In this document: positions 34,259 to 43,709 of the stretch, one piece after another
Position numbering within the stretch: the stretch's first letter is position 1
Layout: each line of letters starts with the position of its first letter
Origin: Erythrobacter sp.
GTDB lineage: Bacteria > Pseudomonadota > Alphaproteobacteria > Sphingomonadales > Sphingomonadaceae
Direction of reading: 5' to 3'
Assembly (NCBI GenBank): GCA_024642565.1
Contig: JAHEAV010000008.1
Coordinates: 1-50,145, forward strand
DNA length: 50,145 nucleotides
Made by a program: the position numbers and the translations under genes
Notes under the pieces: model-generated
Told to the model about the DNA's origin: nothing
The model's input: the letters and a program-made list of their open reading frames with translations, nothing else
Database searches by the model: none

Positions 34259-36664
34259 CTAAAACGCGCGAGACCATCTGATGGCCACGCCCTTATCGTC
34301 CGGGAATGCGGAATAATGGCCGGGGTCCCTGCGATAGAACAGGCTGGCGGCGGCATCCCCGCCCCATATCGGGCCGCGCCATGCCAGTTCTCCAGTTACC
34401 TCACGCCCAGTTGGGGCAAGCGCCAGTCGGCGAATGCCGAAGCCCGCGCTTTGGGTTGCATAATCATAGCTGACCGGCAGATCGAGATTAAGGCCGCCAC
34501 CGGACACGCGAAGCGGCTGGGAAATTCGCAGACCAAGGCTGTCACCCTGCGTGAATGCATGACTTCGGGTCACATCGAAAGACCAGGCCTGGCTGGCAAA
34601 GGAAGACCCACGGCCGATAATCCCGCCTTGCCGCGCATGGGTCAAACCCTGCCGGAATGCCGCACCAAGACGCCACATGGGGGCGAATCCAGCTCCGATC
34701 CCAAAATCGGCAAAGATCGTATCCGCGCCCGACGCACCCAGCGCATCGTGAAAATAGGCCCCGAGGATGGTGTTGTCTTCACGCATCCAGGTCAGCCCCA
34801 GCGCTGTTTCAATGCGGCCGAACCGGCGGTCGGCGGTCAGGGAAAAGCTTTGAACCGGGCGGCGGCGGTATTGTTCGAAAGCAAGATTGCCACTGGCCCC
34901 GATTCTGCCAAGCAAGGCGCGGCCGCTGTCGGCACCAAGGGAAATCCCCCATTGCCCGGCCTGTTTGCGCAGAGCAAATGATGCGTCGCTGGCTAAAAGA
35001 AAGCCGCTATCCCCAACCGCATTGCCGGCGATCAGGAACGCCGGGCGTGAATGGCCCTGCAATTGCGCGATCAGGCTGTCAGCCCCTTCGGCCATGGCAA
35101 AGCCCATCTGCATGTCCGGGGAAAGGCGCAAGGCAACTCTCGCGGCCAGGATCCGGGCCATCCGGGCATCGGTTGGCGACAACCGCAATTGCTGGGCAGC
35201 CGAGCGAAGATCCCCGCCGTAGCTTTGGTTGCTGATGGTAAAGGCCAGCGCGACAACGCCGTTTCCGGCCTCCACCCTGCGTCCACTGTTTTCCACCGCT
35301 CCCAACAACTTTGGACGAATTGCAGCGCTACTGAACCGGCTGCCAAGATCGTAGGTATAGGCACGGGCATATTTGTCGGTGATGATTGCATCAATCGGAG
35401 CACGGACCAGCGCATCCCCCATCGGGGTTGATGCAACACCAGTCTGGTCGCCCAAGGGCAGGAACGATGTGCTCCCCGCCAAGGTGGTGGTTCCGCTTGG
35501 CGCCAGCGCGCGCGAAATATCGAGAATGCCGCGTCCGAAAACGGCATCGACGCCAGCAGCGCCGGCATCGCGCGCCGAAGTCAGCAGTATCTCGACGATC
35601 TGCTGTCCGGTCAGATTGGGAAATGCCTGCGCCAGAAGTGCCACGGCGCCGGAAACCTGCGGAGCGGCAAAGCTGGTGCCGGAAAACAAGGTCACAAATC
35701 GCGTTCCGCTGGCGTCGGTGGTTATCTGCAGCACGCCGTTGTCGTAAACACAGCAGATCCGTTCGCCGCGCGCAGACAGAAAGGCCAGTCCTTCATTGCC
35801 CGCCCGATTGCTGAACGCCGAAAACTGCCCGGTATCATCGACCGAACCCACAATGATCACATTGCGGTTGGCCACCGCCAGCAAACCACTGGCAAAGGGG
35901 TCTGGCTGGTTCGGGTTGATCGCCGGATCGGTGCTGTCTCCATCGTTGCCCGCCGATACCACGATCACCAGACCAGCGGCTGCGGCCCTCTGAACGGCGC
36001 TAACCAGCACGGGGCTGGGTGTCCCACCGCCCAGACTGAGATTGATCACCCGCGCGCCTGCTGCAACGGCGCTGTCGACACCTGCGGCAATATCGCGATC
36101 AAAGAATTCGCAGCCATCCAGCGATGCGCCGCTTCCGGTCGCGCAGCTGCCCGGGCTATCGGTACGGAGCGCCTGGATCTGCGCACCGTAAGCGATACCG
36201 ACCACACCGGTATTATCTCGAGCGGCCGCCGCAACCAGCGCCACATTGGTTCCGTGATCGTCTTCCGCATCGATGCCGCGATTCCCCGCCACATCGGCAG
36301 AGGCCGAACTGATGCGGCCGACAAATTCAGGGCTATCGATATCGATCCCGGTGTCGATGATCGCGATTGTTGCTCCTGCTCCATTTATCCCGGCAGACCA
36401 CGCGCTCACCGCATTGTGGAATGTCGGACCATCCGAGCGGCGATATTCCGCCGTGTCAAAATTTGTCGGAGGCGGCGTTGGGGTTGGGGTCGGAGTCGGG
36501 CTGGGCGCGGGTGCCGGGGTCGGTGATGGCGTGGGGGCCGGACCGGGGGTGCTGATCACACCGCCGCCTCCGGCACCTCCGCCGCCACAGGCGGACAGAA
36601 ACGCAAGGGCGCCCAAAGCAAGCCCGATGCGCCGGTGCGCCGTGACGCGGGAAGTGGCAGTCAT
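34259..36664 (-). CDS. S8 subtilisin-like serine protease, lipoprotein with C-terminal beta-barrel
   Basis: An 801-residue protein. Lipobox LSAC (Cys26), then GGGG and a long Pro/Thr/Ala linker to about residue 67. The subtilase domain spans about 85-390 with Asp104 (IIDTGID), His137 (DDHGTNV), Asn240 (SAGND) and Ser331 (SGTSFAAPQ). The remaining 400 residues look like a beta-barrel, ending in Phe (IRWSRAF), as in autotransporter-type subtilases. A lipobox combined with a barrel is notable. Start ATG 36664 with GAGGGG upstream; divergent from dapD. Confidence 0.9.
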   Translation of the reverse strand: MTATSRVTAHRRIGLALGALAFLSACGGGGAGGGGVISTPGPAPTPSPTPAPAPSPTPTPTPTPPPTNFDTAEYRRSDGPTFHNAVSAWSAGINGAGATIAIIDTGIDIDSPEFVGRISSASADVAGNRGIDAEDDHGTNVALVAAAARDNTGVVGIAYGAQIQALRTDSPGSCATGSGASLDGCEFFDRDIAAGVDSAVAAGARVINLSLGGGTPSPVLVSAVQRAAAAGLVIVVSAGNDGDSTDPAINPNQPDPFASGLLAVANRNVIIVGSVDDTGQFSAFSNRAGNEGLAFLSARGERICCVYDNGVLQITTDASGTRFVTLFSGTSFAAPQVSGAVALLAQAFPNLTGQQIVEILLTSARDAGAAGVDAVFGRGILDISRALAPSGTTTLAGSTSFLPLGDQTGVASTPMGDALVRAPIDAIITDKYARAYTYDLGSRFSSAAIRPKLLGAVENSGRRVEAGNGVVALAFTISNQSYGGDLRSAAQQLRLSPTDARMARILAARVALRLSPDMQMGFAMAEGADSLIAQLQGHSRPAFLIAGNAVGDSGFLLASDASFALRKQAGQWGISLGADSGRALLGRIGASGNLAFEQYRRRPVQSFSLTADRRFGRIETALGLTWMREDNTILGAYFHDALGASGADTIFADFGIGAGFAPMWRLGAAFRQGLTHARQGGIIGRGSSFASQAWSFDVTRSHAFTQGDSLGLRISQPLRVSGGGLNLDLPVSYDYATQSAGFGIRRLALAPTGREVTGELAWRGPIWGGDAAASLFYRRDPGHYSAFPDDKGVAIRWSRAF

Positions 36665-36842
36665 GCTCGGACCCCTCAGAACCGTTCAATGGTCTATACG
36701 CGCAATGGTAACTGCGGGGTGAACGGCAAACAATTCATTCCGGCGGCTGCCGGATATTCCTTGTCCGGCTCTCTTGCCCGCTTCGACGGACACGGGTAGC
36801 AGCCACATCATCAAACAGCCAATCATGACAGAAGTGAACACG

Positions 36843-37682
36843 ATGACTCACCCTCTTGAAACCGCGATCGAAACCGCGTGGGAAAACCGCGCCGAAGTGA
36901 ACCAGGGTAGCACGGATGTGGCCGAAGCTGTCGGCCAGGCGCTTGAACTGCTTGACAGCGGGCAGGCCCGCGTCGCCGAACCGGATGGCCAGGGCGGTTG
37001 GCAGGTTAATCAATGGCTGAAGAAAGCCGTGCTTTTGTCCTTCCGCCTCAACGACAATACCGTGATCGATGGGGGTTCTGCCGGAGCGCCGGCGTTCGAC
37101 AAAGTCCCATCCAAATTCGCCGGTTGGGATGATGCCCGCTTTCGCGCTGCCGGTTTCCGGGTGGTTCCCGGTGCAATCGCCAGGCGGGGCTGCCATATCG
37201 GCAGGGACGTGGTTTTGATGCCCAGTTTCGTCAACATCGGGGCCTATGTTGGCGATGGGACCATGGTGGATACCTGGGCTTCGATCGGCAGTTGCGCGCA
37301 AATCGGCAAGAATTGCCACATTTCGGCCGGTACGGGCATTGGCGGGGTGCTGGAACCGATGCAGGCCAACCCCACTATCATTGGTGACAATTGCTTCATC
37401 GGTGCACGCTCCGAAATCGTCGAAGGCGTCATTGTTGGCGAAGGCTGCGTGGTCGCCATGGGCGTTTTCATCACCCAGTCGACCAAGATCGTCAATCGCG
37501 CGACCGGGGAAATCCTGACTGGTTATATTCCACCGTTCAGCGTGGTCGTGCCGGGCGCAATGCCGGGCAAGCCGCTTCCTGATGGAACACCGGGGCCTGC
37601 ACTTGCCTGCGCGGTTATCGTCAAGACTGTTGATGCGCAGACGCGCTCGAAGACAGAAATCAACGAACTGCTGCGGGATTGA
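36843..37682 (+). CDS. dapD: 2,3,4,5-tetrahydropyridine-2,6-dicarboxylate N-succinyltransferase
   Basis: A 279-residue DapD of the lysine/diaminopimelate pathway, transferring succinyl from succinyl-CoA. The C-terminal half is a left-handed beta-helix of hexapeptide repeats ([19 protein letters not shown], then [17 protein letters not shown]). The start is uncertain: ATG 36843 gives MTHPLETAI and a usual family length; ATG 36825 adds six residues. Neither has a clear ribosome site. Faces away from the subtilase gene. Confidence 0.95.
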   Translation: MTHPLETAIETAWENRAEVNQGSTDVAEAVGQALELLDSGQARVAEPDGQGGWQVNQWLKKAVLLSFRLNDNTVIDGGSAGAPAFDKVPSKFAGWDDARFRAAGFRVVPGAIARRGCHIGRDVVLMPSFVNIGAYVGDGTMVDTWASIGSCAQIGKNCHISAGTGIGGVLEPMQANPTIIGDNCFIGARSEIVEGVIVGEGCVVAMGVFITQSTKIVNRATGEILTGYIPPFSVVVPGAMPGKPLPDGTPGPALACAVIVKTVDAQTRSKTEINELLRD

Positions 37683-37767
37683 TTTGACTGTACGGTTGCA
37701 CCGACAATTGTGCTATGAAGTGAAGACAAGGGAGCGAAATTGAGCAGGACCTTACGGGAGACTATCA

Positions 37768-38079
37768 ATGGAACGCCAGGGCGACGAAGTGCATGTGGAA
37801 ACCGATGAAGCGCGCGGTGCTGAATCTACCGGAGTAATGCGCTGGGTTCTGGGCATTGGCCTGCTGTTGGCCATCGTCTTGCTTTCTGCCATCTGGATGA
37901 CTGGGGCAACCCTACGCGGTTCTGCCGTCACCGACACCCCGCCAAGAGATTCCGGCGCAACGGTTACAGAACCGGCGCAAATCGGTTCAGAAGTCGATCC
38001 ATCGGCAACGATCGCTGATCCCGACCAGAAAGAGGCATTGGCGGCGGCAGTCGAACCAGCGGCTACCGAAGGAAACTAG
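37768..38079 (+). CDS. Small single-span membrane protein, hypothetical
   Basis: A 103-residue protein with an acidic N-terminal 25 residues, one membrane span at about 26-45 ([18 protein letters not shown]), and a Pro/Thr/Ala/Asp-rich outer tail. ATG 37768 has GGGAG nine bases upstream. It is 85 bases after dapD on the same strand, and its last four bases overlap the end of the convergent dipeptidase gene. No family recognised. Confidence 0.72.
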   Translation: MERQGDEVHVETDEARGAESTGVMRWVLGIGLLLAIVLLSAIWMTGATLRGSAVTDTPPRDSGATVTEPAQIGSEVDPSATIADPDQKEALAAAVEPAATEGN

Positions 38080-39335
38080 CTCACTTTTGCAACTGCCGTT
38101 TCGATTGGCGGCGCGTTTGCCTCGTTTGCGGCTACGGCTTCCGCCGCGCGCATCACCCGCATCATGTTGCGGGATGCGATCTTTTCCAGGTCAAACTTCG
38201 AGTAACCGCGCCGCGCCAGTTCGGAAAACAATGCGGGATAGGCGGAAACATCAGGCATATCGGATAGCGTAATCGGGATTCCATCGAAATCACCGCCAAT
38301 CGCGATATGGTCAATTCCCGCCAGTGCCCGGATGCGATCGATATGGTCGGCCATGTCGGACACGGCAGCTTGCGGCAGCGGATGGGATGCGTCCCATGCG
38401 TCGAGGCCGCCAGTTACCGCATCGGGTGCACCGAGCCAAAGATCGGCCAGGCGCGCGGCCTCTGCAGCACGATCAGCAAAATATTGCCGAACGTCCTCTT
38501 TGACGAAAGCTGGGTAGGCGACCACCATAACCACGCCGCCATTCTGGGGGAGCCGCCGCAACACACTGTCAGGCACATTGCGTGGATGCTGGTTCACCCC
38601 GCGTGCGCCGGAATGGCTGAAGATTACCGGGGCCTTCGCTACGTCCAGCGCATCATGCATCGTCTTTTCGCTGACATGGCTGAGATCGACCAGCATACCA
38701 AGCCGGTTCATTTCCTGCACGACCAACTTGCCGAAATCTGTCAGCCCGCCATGCACCGGCGCATCGGTGGCGCTATCCGCCCAGGGCGTGTTCTTCGAGT
38801 GAGTCAAGGTCATGTAGCGCGCGCCCAGATCATACATCTGCCGCAGCACGGCCAGACTGGAACCAATCGAATGACCGCCTTCCATCCCGATCAGGCTGGC
38901 TATCTTGCCACTCGCCATTGCCGCTTCGACCTGATCGGCATTCAGCGCATAGGCCAGATCTTCGGGATAACGTGCGACCAACCGCTTCGCGACATCAATC
39001 TGCTCCAGTGTCGTCTGCACGGCCAGCGGTTCGGGCAAATCGGCTGAAACATAGACGGACCAGAATTGCGCCCCGACCCTGCCCTGCCGCAACCGCTGGA
39101 TATCGGTATGCATCGCCCGATCCGCTGGATGCCCTTCCGCATTGACCCGCGTATCGGTGAAGTCAAAAGTGGCGATCACATTGTGATAGCGATCACGCAA
39201 TTCGCCCGGCACATCATTGTGCCCGTCCCATACCGGCGCCTCTGCCAACGCTGCCTGGGCCACCTCGTCCGGGCTTTGTGCCAGCGTCGGGGAAGCGATC
39301 AGAGCCAGTGGCAGTAGGGAGGCAAGATATCGCAT
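38076..39335 (-). CDS. Membrane dipeptidase, M19 family, exported
   Basis: A 419-residue zinc dipeptidase of the renal-dipeptidase family. The zinc ligands are visible as DGHND near residue 37, GMEGGH with the bridging Glu, DLSHVSE and SHSGARGV. It cleaves dipeptides, often with a D-residue at the C-terminal side. Residues 1-19 are a signal peptide ending PTLAQ, so it is periplasmic or secreted. Start ATG 39335. Confidence 0.93.
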   Translation of the reverse strand: MRYLASLLPLALIASPTLAQSPDEVAQAALAEAPVWDGHNDVPGELRDRYHNVIATFDFTDTRVNAEGHPADRAMHTDIQRLRQGRVGAQFWSVYVSADLPEPLAVQTTLEQIDVAKRLVARYPEDLAYALNADQVEAAMASGKIASLIGMEGGHSIGSSLAVLRQMYDLGARYMTLTHSKNTPWADSATDAPVHGGLTDFGKLVVQEMNRLGMLVDLSHVSEKTMHDALDVAKAPVIFSHSGARGVNQHPRNVPDSVLRRLPQNGGVVMVVAYPAFVKEDVRQYFADRAAEAARLADLWLGAPDAVTGGLDAWDASHPLPQAAVSDMADHIDRIRALAGIDHIAIGGDFDGIPITLSDMPDVSAYPALFSELARRGYSKFDLEKIASRNMMRVMRAAEAVAANEANAPPIETAVAKVS

Positions 39336-39532
39336 CGTAAAAATTCCTTATCGGACCGCCAGAACACCCTGCCCTGTTATCCCATTTGATTTGCTGTAAG
39401 CAAGGTGGGGCAAAGGGGCGTTGATGTGGTGATAGCAGCGTGGAACGGCGGGATTATTATTCGGGCATACAATATTATGGCCCAGATCAGGAACCATACG
39501 GTATCTTGCAAGCGTTTCATGGTTGCCGCGGC

Positions 39533-39934
39533 ATGATCCGCGCTGGCCTGCGCTGGCTATTGGCCGCGTTCTACCTTGTCGCAGGATATTTTCACCTTAC
39601 CGCCCCTGCGCCATTCATGACCATCACGCCTGAATGGGTTCCGTGGCCCGCTGAGGTGGTCTTCTGGACAGGGGTTGCCGAAATTGTTGGCGCCATCGGC
39701 ATCAGCCAGCCGTGGTCGCCGCGCTTGCGGTGCGCAGCAGGGATTGGCCTGGCGCTATATGCCCTGTCGGTCTGGCCGGCCAATATCAACCATTTCGCAA
39801 TGGACATGAGCCGAGCAGACGGCGGTTTAGGCCTGGCCTATCACATGCCCAGAATGATCGCACAGCCCGTGATCATCTGGTTAGCCTTGTGGGTGAGCGG
39901 AACGACCAACTGGCCGTTCCGCCCCAAATCGTAG
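39533..39934 (+). CDS. DoxX-like small membrane protein
   Basis: A 133-residue, four-span membrane protein with the pattern of the DoxX/DoxD group: LLAAFYLVAGYFHLTAP in span one, a short loop PEWVPWP, then three more spans. Function in this group is poorly defined, with links to thiol or redox processes. The frame is open upstream to 39440, but ATG 39533 starts right at the first span. Convergent with the SWIB gene, six bases apart. Confidence 0.78.
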   Translation: MIRAGLRWLLAAFYLVAGYFHLTAPAPFMTITPEWVPWPAEVVFWTGVAEIVGAIGISQPWSPRLRCAAGIGLALYALSVWPANINHFAMDMSRADGGLGLAYHMPRMIAQPVIIWLALWVSGTTNWPFRPKS

Positions 39935-39940
39935 TCAGAA

Positions 39941-40192
39941 TTACGTCAGGTGCTTGGACACCGCTGCCGTCATCTGGAACATCGAAATCTGTGCACTGCC
40001 GATCACAGCGCCAAGCTTCGCATCGGGATTGATCTGGCGCTTGTCCTTGCTGTCCTGCAAGCTGTGCGCCTTGATATATTCCCACACCTTGGAGGTGACC
40101 TGTGCGCGGGTCATTGGACCTTTGCCGATCACATTTTCCAGGGCACCCGACAAAGTAACGGGTTTCTGCAGTGCGTTGTTCTTACCAGCCAT
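39941..40192 (-). CDS. SWIB/MDM2-domain protein
   Basis: An 83-residue protein that is almost entirely a SWIB domain: MTRAQVTSKVWEYIKAHSLQD, then DKRQINPDAKLGAVIG. The domain is best known from chromatin remodelling complexes of eukaryotes, yet small stand-alone SWIB proteins occur in chlamydiae and alphaproteobacteria, sometimes fused to topoisomerase. ATG 40192 has AAAGGA about seven bases upstream. Its role in bacteria is uncertain; DNA-associated function is a guess. Confidence 0.9.
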   Translation of the reverse strand: MAGKNNALQKPVTLSGALENVIGKGPMTRAQVTSKVWEYIKAHSLQDSKDKRQINPDAKLGAVIGSAQISMFQMTAAVSKHLT

Positions 40193-40257
40193 AATTTGGT
40201 CCTTTCATACTTGGCATATTCAACTTGGGTATCGGGCCTGCGGATCAGACCTTCTTA

Positions 40258-40812
40258 TCAAGCATCTTCCTCATCCCACGCTTCATCTTCGTCTTCTTCC
40301 CGGGCGTAGGTCCCGGTCAGTACGGCAGCGGCGAGGACATGCCCCTTCATAGCCGCCACCAATTCATCCCGCCCTGCACCTGGCATCAGGGTCAGCGGAA
40401 GGTCGAGAGCAAAAATCTGGAACACATAATTATGCGCTTCTTGATCCAGTGGCGGATCCGGCAGCATCCATTCCGAATTCCTGTGCGCATTCTTGCCAAC
40501 GCGTGGCGGAACTTCGCCTTCGAGCAGCTTACCCTTCTGGGGTGCAAGCCCCCAGACCAGCCAGTGGCACGCAGCATTCGCATCGGCATCTTCAACAATG
40601 ATCGCCAATTCGAGCGTGCCTGCCGGTGGCGCGTTCCATTCCAGCGGCGGGGCCACAGCATCTTCTTCCTGCGCTGTAAAACAGGGGTCCAGTTCGCCGC
40701 CATCGGCGAAGGCCGGACTGGTCAGCGCAAAGCCGCCATGACCGAGCTGCTGCGCACTCGCCAGGGTCGCAATCGACAGCTGCGCGAAACCGGAACCAAA
40801 CGGGTTAGTCAT
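40258..40812 (-). CDS. PEBP-like (YbhB/YbcL, Raf-kinase-inhibitor-like) protein
   Basis: A 184-residue protein of the phosphatidylethanolamine-binding fold. APPLEWNAPPAGTLELAIIVEDADA and CHWLVWGL form the conserved ligand pocket. There is no signal peptide, so it is cytoplasmic. The last 15 residues are very acidic (EEDEDEAWDEEDA). Start ATG 40812. It is 65 bases upstream of the SWIB gene on the same strand, so the two may share a transcript. Confidence 0.9.
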   Translation of the reverse strand: MTNPFGSGFAQLSIATLASAQQLGHGGFALTSPAFADGGELDPCFTAQEEDAVAPPLEWNAPPAGTLELAIIVEDADANAACHWLVWGLAPQKGKLLEGEVPPRVGKNAHRNSEWMLPDPPLDQEAHNYVFQIFALDLPLTLMPGAGRDELVAAMKGHVLAAAVLTGTYAREEDEDEAWDEEDA

Positions 40813-40880
40813 GAATTACGTATTCCCACATGCGGACAGCTCTAGGCCGATTGATGGCTAGCGGCGAGACTTGGCGAGGT

Positions 40881-40917
40881 AAAATTCGGGGTTTTCCACC
40901 GCAACGGGCCGAATTTT
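40881..40917. promoter_or_regulatory. Nine-base perfect inverted repeat in a divergent promoter region
   Basis: AAAATTCGG (40881-40889) and CCGAATTTT (40909-40917) are exact reverse complements with 19 bases between them. They lie between the PEBP-like gene (minus) and the S41 protease gene (plus), about 70 bases before the first and 155 before the second. It could be an operator read by a dimeric regulator. Confidence 0.35.
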
Positions 40918-41071
40918 CACAAATTAATGGCTATTCTCAATCCGTAAACGGCAATTTCGGGCGATCCTGCTTGATCACGCCCCGTTCACGGGGCTAGGTC
41001 GATAGACAGGAAATATGTGCGGCAAGAGCAAAATGGCATGCCGGACGGGATCATTTTCGGGGATTGGCATT

Positions 41072-42538
41072 ATGCGTTTTGGTCGGACTTCGCTGAATAT
41101 TGCCCTCGCCTTCACCCTTGCGACAGGCCTGTCCGCATGCGGCGGCGGCGGGACCGGCGGCGGCGCCATCGGTGGGGCCCCAACCCCCACTCCGACCGCC
41201 ACGCCAACGCCAACGCCAACCACGGCCGCCTGTTCATTATCAAACCGCCAGCAATTTGTGCTTGATGCACTCGACGAATGGTATCTGTTTCCCGACCTGC
41301 TCGACAAGACCGTAAACAAGGCCAATTACACAAGCGTACAAAGCTATATCGATGCGTTGGTCGCACCGGCGCGGGCCCAGTCGAAGGATCGTTACTTTAC
41401 CTACATCACCTCGATTGCCGAGGAGAACGCATTCTACAATTCGGGTTCGAGCGCCGGGTTCGGATTTCGGCTGGGTTATGACACTTCGGCCAATCGGGTT
41501 TTCGTGATCGAAGCCTTTGAAGAAGGTCCCGCCTTTCCCGCCGGCTTCGACCGCGGAGTGGAATTGTTGTCGGTGGGGACCAACGCAAACACTTTGCAGA
41601 CAATCTCCGGCCTGATGGCCAGCGGCGGCCCGCAAGCGGTGATTGACGCGTTGGGCGCATCGACTGTTGGCCTGACCCGGGTCTTCAGCATTCGCGACAC
41701 TTCCGGCGCCACCCGTCAGGTGACCGTTGCGAAGGCCGATTACGCGCTCAATCCGGTGTCCACCCGTTACGGCGGCAAGATCATCAACGATGGCGGCAAG
41801 CTTGTCGGTTACGTCAATCTGCGCACATTTATCGGCACCGCTGATCCGGGGCTACGCACTGTCTTCGCCAATTTTCGGGCGCAGGGTGTGAACGAAGTCA
41901 TCGTCGATCTACGTTACAATGGTGGGGGTCTGGTCAGCATTGCCGAGCTCTTTGGCGATCTGATGGGGGGCAACAAGGTCGGACAGATCTTTAGTTACAC
42001 CACACTTCGCGCGTCCAAGTCCGCACAAAATTCGAGCGATCTGTTCGGCGCCCAGCCAGAATCAATTGCACCGGCCAAGATTGCCTTCATCGGCAGAGCC
42101 GGTACCGCATCGGCCAGCGAACTCGTTACCAATGCCTTCATCCCTTATCTGGGCAACAACATGGCGCTGGTGGGAACCAATACTTACGGCAAGCCAGTTG
42201 GGCAGTTCGCCTTTGATGTCGCGGCCTGCGATGACCGCTTGCGGGCAATCGCGTTCAGAACGGAAAATGCCAATCGCCAGGGTGACTATTACACAGGGCT
42301 GGCATCGGTTGTGCCCAACACGTGCAGGGCCGATGACGACATCGGCCGGCAATTGGGCGATCCTGCCGAGGCCTCTGTGGCGCAGGCGCTGGCTTTCTTG
42401 AGGACCGGTGCGGCCAGTTGCACCGCTATTTCAGGGACAAGCGGTGTCCAAGGGGCACAATCTGCCAAACCCCAGCGCCAGCTTCTCCAGCCGGATAGGC
42501 CGAGTGCGGCACAGCGGGAAGTGCCGGGCCTGTTCTAG
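41072..42538 (+). CDS. S41-family (CtpA-like) peptidase, lipoprotein
   Basis: A 488-residue protein. Lipobox LSAC (Cys23), GGGG, then a Pro/Thr linker to about residue 50. A PDZ-like region spans about 145-225 and the S41 catalytic domain follows: VDLRYNGGG near 279-287, the nucleophile serine in GTASASE (Ser347), and the base Lys374 in YGKP. Family members cut C-terminal ends of proteins. The leader is strikingly like that of the subtilase at 34259-36664. ATG 41072 begins the lipoprotein signal; the frame is open to 41015. Confidence 0.9.
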   Translation: MRFGRTSLNIALAFTLATGLSACGGGGTGGGAIGGAPTPTPTATPTPTPTTAACSLSNRQQFVLDALDEWYLFPDLLDKTVNKANYTSVQSYIDALVAPARAQSKDRYFTYITSIAEENAFYNSGSSAGFGFRLGYDTSANRVFVIEAFEEGPAFPAGFDRGVELLSVGTNANTLQTISGLMASGGPQAVIDALGASTVGLTRVFSIRDTSGATRQVTVAKADYALNPVSTRYGGKIINDGGKLVGYVNLRTFIGTADPGLRTVFANFRAQGVNEVIVDLRYNGGGLVSIAELFGDLMGGNKVGQIFSYTTLRASKSAQNSSDLFGAQPESIAPAKIAFIGRAGTASASELVTNAFIPYLGNNMALVGTNTYGKPVGQFAFDVAACDDRLRAIAFRTENANRQGDYYTGLASVVPNTCRADDDIGRQLGDPAEASVAQALAFLRTGAASCTAISGTSGVQGAQSAKPQRQLLQPDRPSAAQREVPGLF

Positions 42539-42558
42539 CAGATGGGGGAGTGGACCGG

Positions 42559-42816
42559 CTATTCCGCCGGTTCGGCCGCTTCCAGTTTGGCAGCAGCGCG
42601 TTCTTCGACAGCGAGGGCTTCGGCTTCGCGGCGTTCGGCGCGGGCCTGATCAGCGATCTTGCGTTCGCGATCGGTTTCACGCGCACGATCAGCCATATCG
42701 CGCCATGCCGCTGCAGAGCGCAGGGCCCGTTCGCGGACATTTTCCAGTGTGGCTTCGCTCGCTTCTTTCGCAGCAGCTTCGGCACGTTCCTGGTAGAATT
42801 CGAAAGACTGGCTCAT
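42559..42816 (-). CDS. Small helical (coiled-coil) protein, hypothetical
   Basis: An 85-residue protein composed almost wholly of Ala, Glu and Arg with heptad-like spacing (QERAEAAAKEASEATLENVR), predicted to be one or two long helices. No signal peptide. ATG 42816 has GGAAAG seven bases upstream. It lies 95 bases downstream of the cold-shock gene on the same strand. No family recognised. Confidence 0.68.
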   Translation of the reverse strand: MSQSFEFYQERAEAAAKEASEATLENVRERALRSAAAWRDMADRARETDRERKIADQARAERREAEALAVEERAAAKLEAAEPAE

Positions 42817-42863
42817 TCGGGGCTTTCCGGCAGGTATTTGTTGGAAGGTTTGTCAGTGCAGTC

Positions 42864-42891
42864 GGGGCCGCCGGCGTTCACCGCCGACCCC
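42864..42891 (-). terminator. Possible GC-rich hairpin after the cold-shock gene
   Basis: GGGG...GGCG / CGCC...CCCC can pair across 42864-42891, 20 bases past the cspA-like stop. It lacks a T-run, so it could be an attenuating or processing hairpin and not a true terminator. Confidence 0.3.
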
Positions 42892-42911
42892 GTTGCAATC
42901 CGAAAAACCGA

Positions 42912-43118
42912 TCAGGCGTTCGACAGGTTAACCGCGGAGGTTTTCCCGTTACGGCCGGTTTCCAGCTCGTAATTGACGCGCTGTTCTTTATCGAGCGTCT
43001 GCATTCCTGCAGCGTGCACAGCGGTGATGTGAACGAAGGCGTCATCGCCGCCGTCTTCTGGCTGGATGAAGCCGAAGCCCTTGTCGGTATTGAAGAACTT
43101 GACTGTTCCGGTAGGCAT
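42912..43118 (-). CDS. Cold-shock protein (CspA family)
   Basis: A 68-residue single cold-shock domain. The RNA-binding motifs KGFGFIQPE (RNP1) and DAFVHITAV (RNP2) are intact. Such proteins melt RNA structure. Start ATG 43118 with AAGGGA upstream; the first residues MPTGTVKFFN are typical. The ribosome site lies in the loop of a small GTTTC/GAAAC hairpin (43123-43139), and nearly 280 bases separate it from the divergent gene, leaving room for the long 5' leader usual in csp genes. Confidence 0.95.
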   Translation of the reverse strand: MPTGTVKFFNTDKGFGFIQPEDGGDDAFVHITAVHAAGMQTLDKEQRVNYELETGRNGKTSAVNLSNA

Positions 43119-43301
43119 AGTTGTTTCCCTTCGAGAAACGGAGTGTAATATGACGCAGTATTGCGCCATGGATAGTGCTTCAGGTCGTTTCGAGAAAGGA
43201 AGTCGTCGCTGTTGACCCCTGTAATGTCGGGGCCGGTTTCGTCGAAGTCCGTCGTGTAGTCGACGTCAGCCCGCGCGGTTTAGCACGGGTTCTGCTGGAA
43301 T

Positions 43302-43315
43302 CCTAATTTATTAGG
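43302..43315. promoter_or_regulatory. Inverted repeat CCTAAT-TT-ATTAGG
   Basis: Six-base half-sites (43302-43307 and 43310-43315) around two T residues lie in the divergent region between the cold-shock and PhnA-like genes. AT-rich dyad in GC-rich surroundings; possible operator, no regulator identified. Confidence 0.3.
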
Positions 43316-43396
43316 CATCGGCTGGCTGCCAGCCCGAATACAACCATTGGTATCACCGCCCATCTGGCCTAGGGGCAGCGGCGACAAGGAGCCTCC

Positions 43397-43699
43397 ATGA
43401 GCGACGAAGACTATGCCTATGACGAAGCCAGCGGCGAATGGTTGCCCGCCAGCGAACTTGCGGCGAAACAGGCCGGGGCCGATCAGATCGAAGTCCGCGA
43501 TGCGGTGGGCAATCTCCTGTCGGATGGCGATCAGGTAACCCTGATCAAGGATCTGGTGGTCAAGGGCGCCGGGCAAACCCTGAAGCAAGGCACTGTAATC
43601 AAATCGATCCGTCTGACAGGCGATGCGCAGGAAATTGACTGCCGTTACCCCGGAATCAAGGGCCTGGTCCTGCGCGCCGAATTCGTGCGCAAGCGCTGA
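43397..43699 (+). CDS. PhnA-like (YjdM) domain protein lacking the zinc ribbon
   Basis: A 100-residue protein whose C-terminal 70 residues match the PhnA/YjdM C domain: VRDAVGNLLSDGDQVTLIKD, LVVKGAGQTLKQGTVIKSIR, then a basic end. E. coli YjdM has an N-terminal zinc ribbon with four cysteines; here the N terminus is an acidic segment (SDEDYAYDEASGEWLP) with no cysteine, the only Cys being in the core. Despite the name the family has no proven role in phosphonate use. ATG 43397 follows AAGGAG. Confidence 0.87.
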   Translation: MSDEDYAYDEASGEWLPASELAAKQAGADQIEVRDAVGNLLSDGDQVTLIKDLVVKGAGQTLKQGTVIKSIRLTGDAQEIDCRYPGIKGLVLRAEFVRKR

Positions 43700-43709
43700 A
43701 CGGCGCCGG

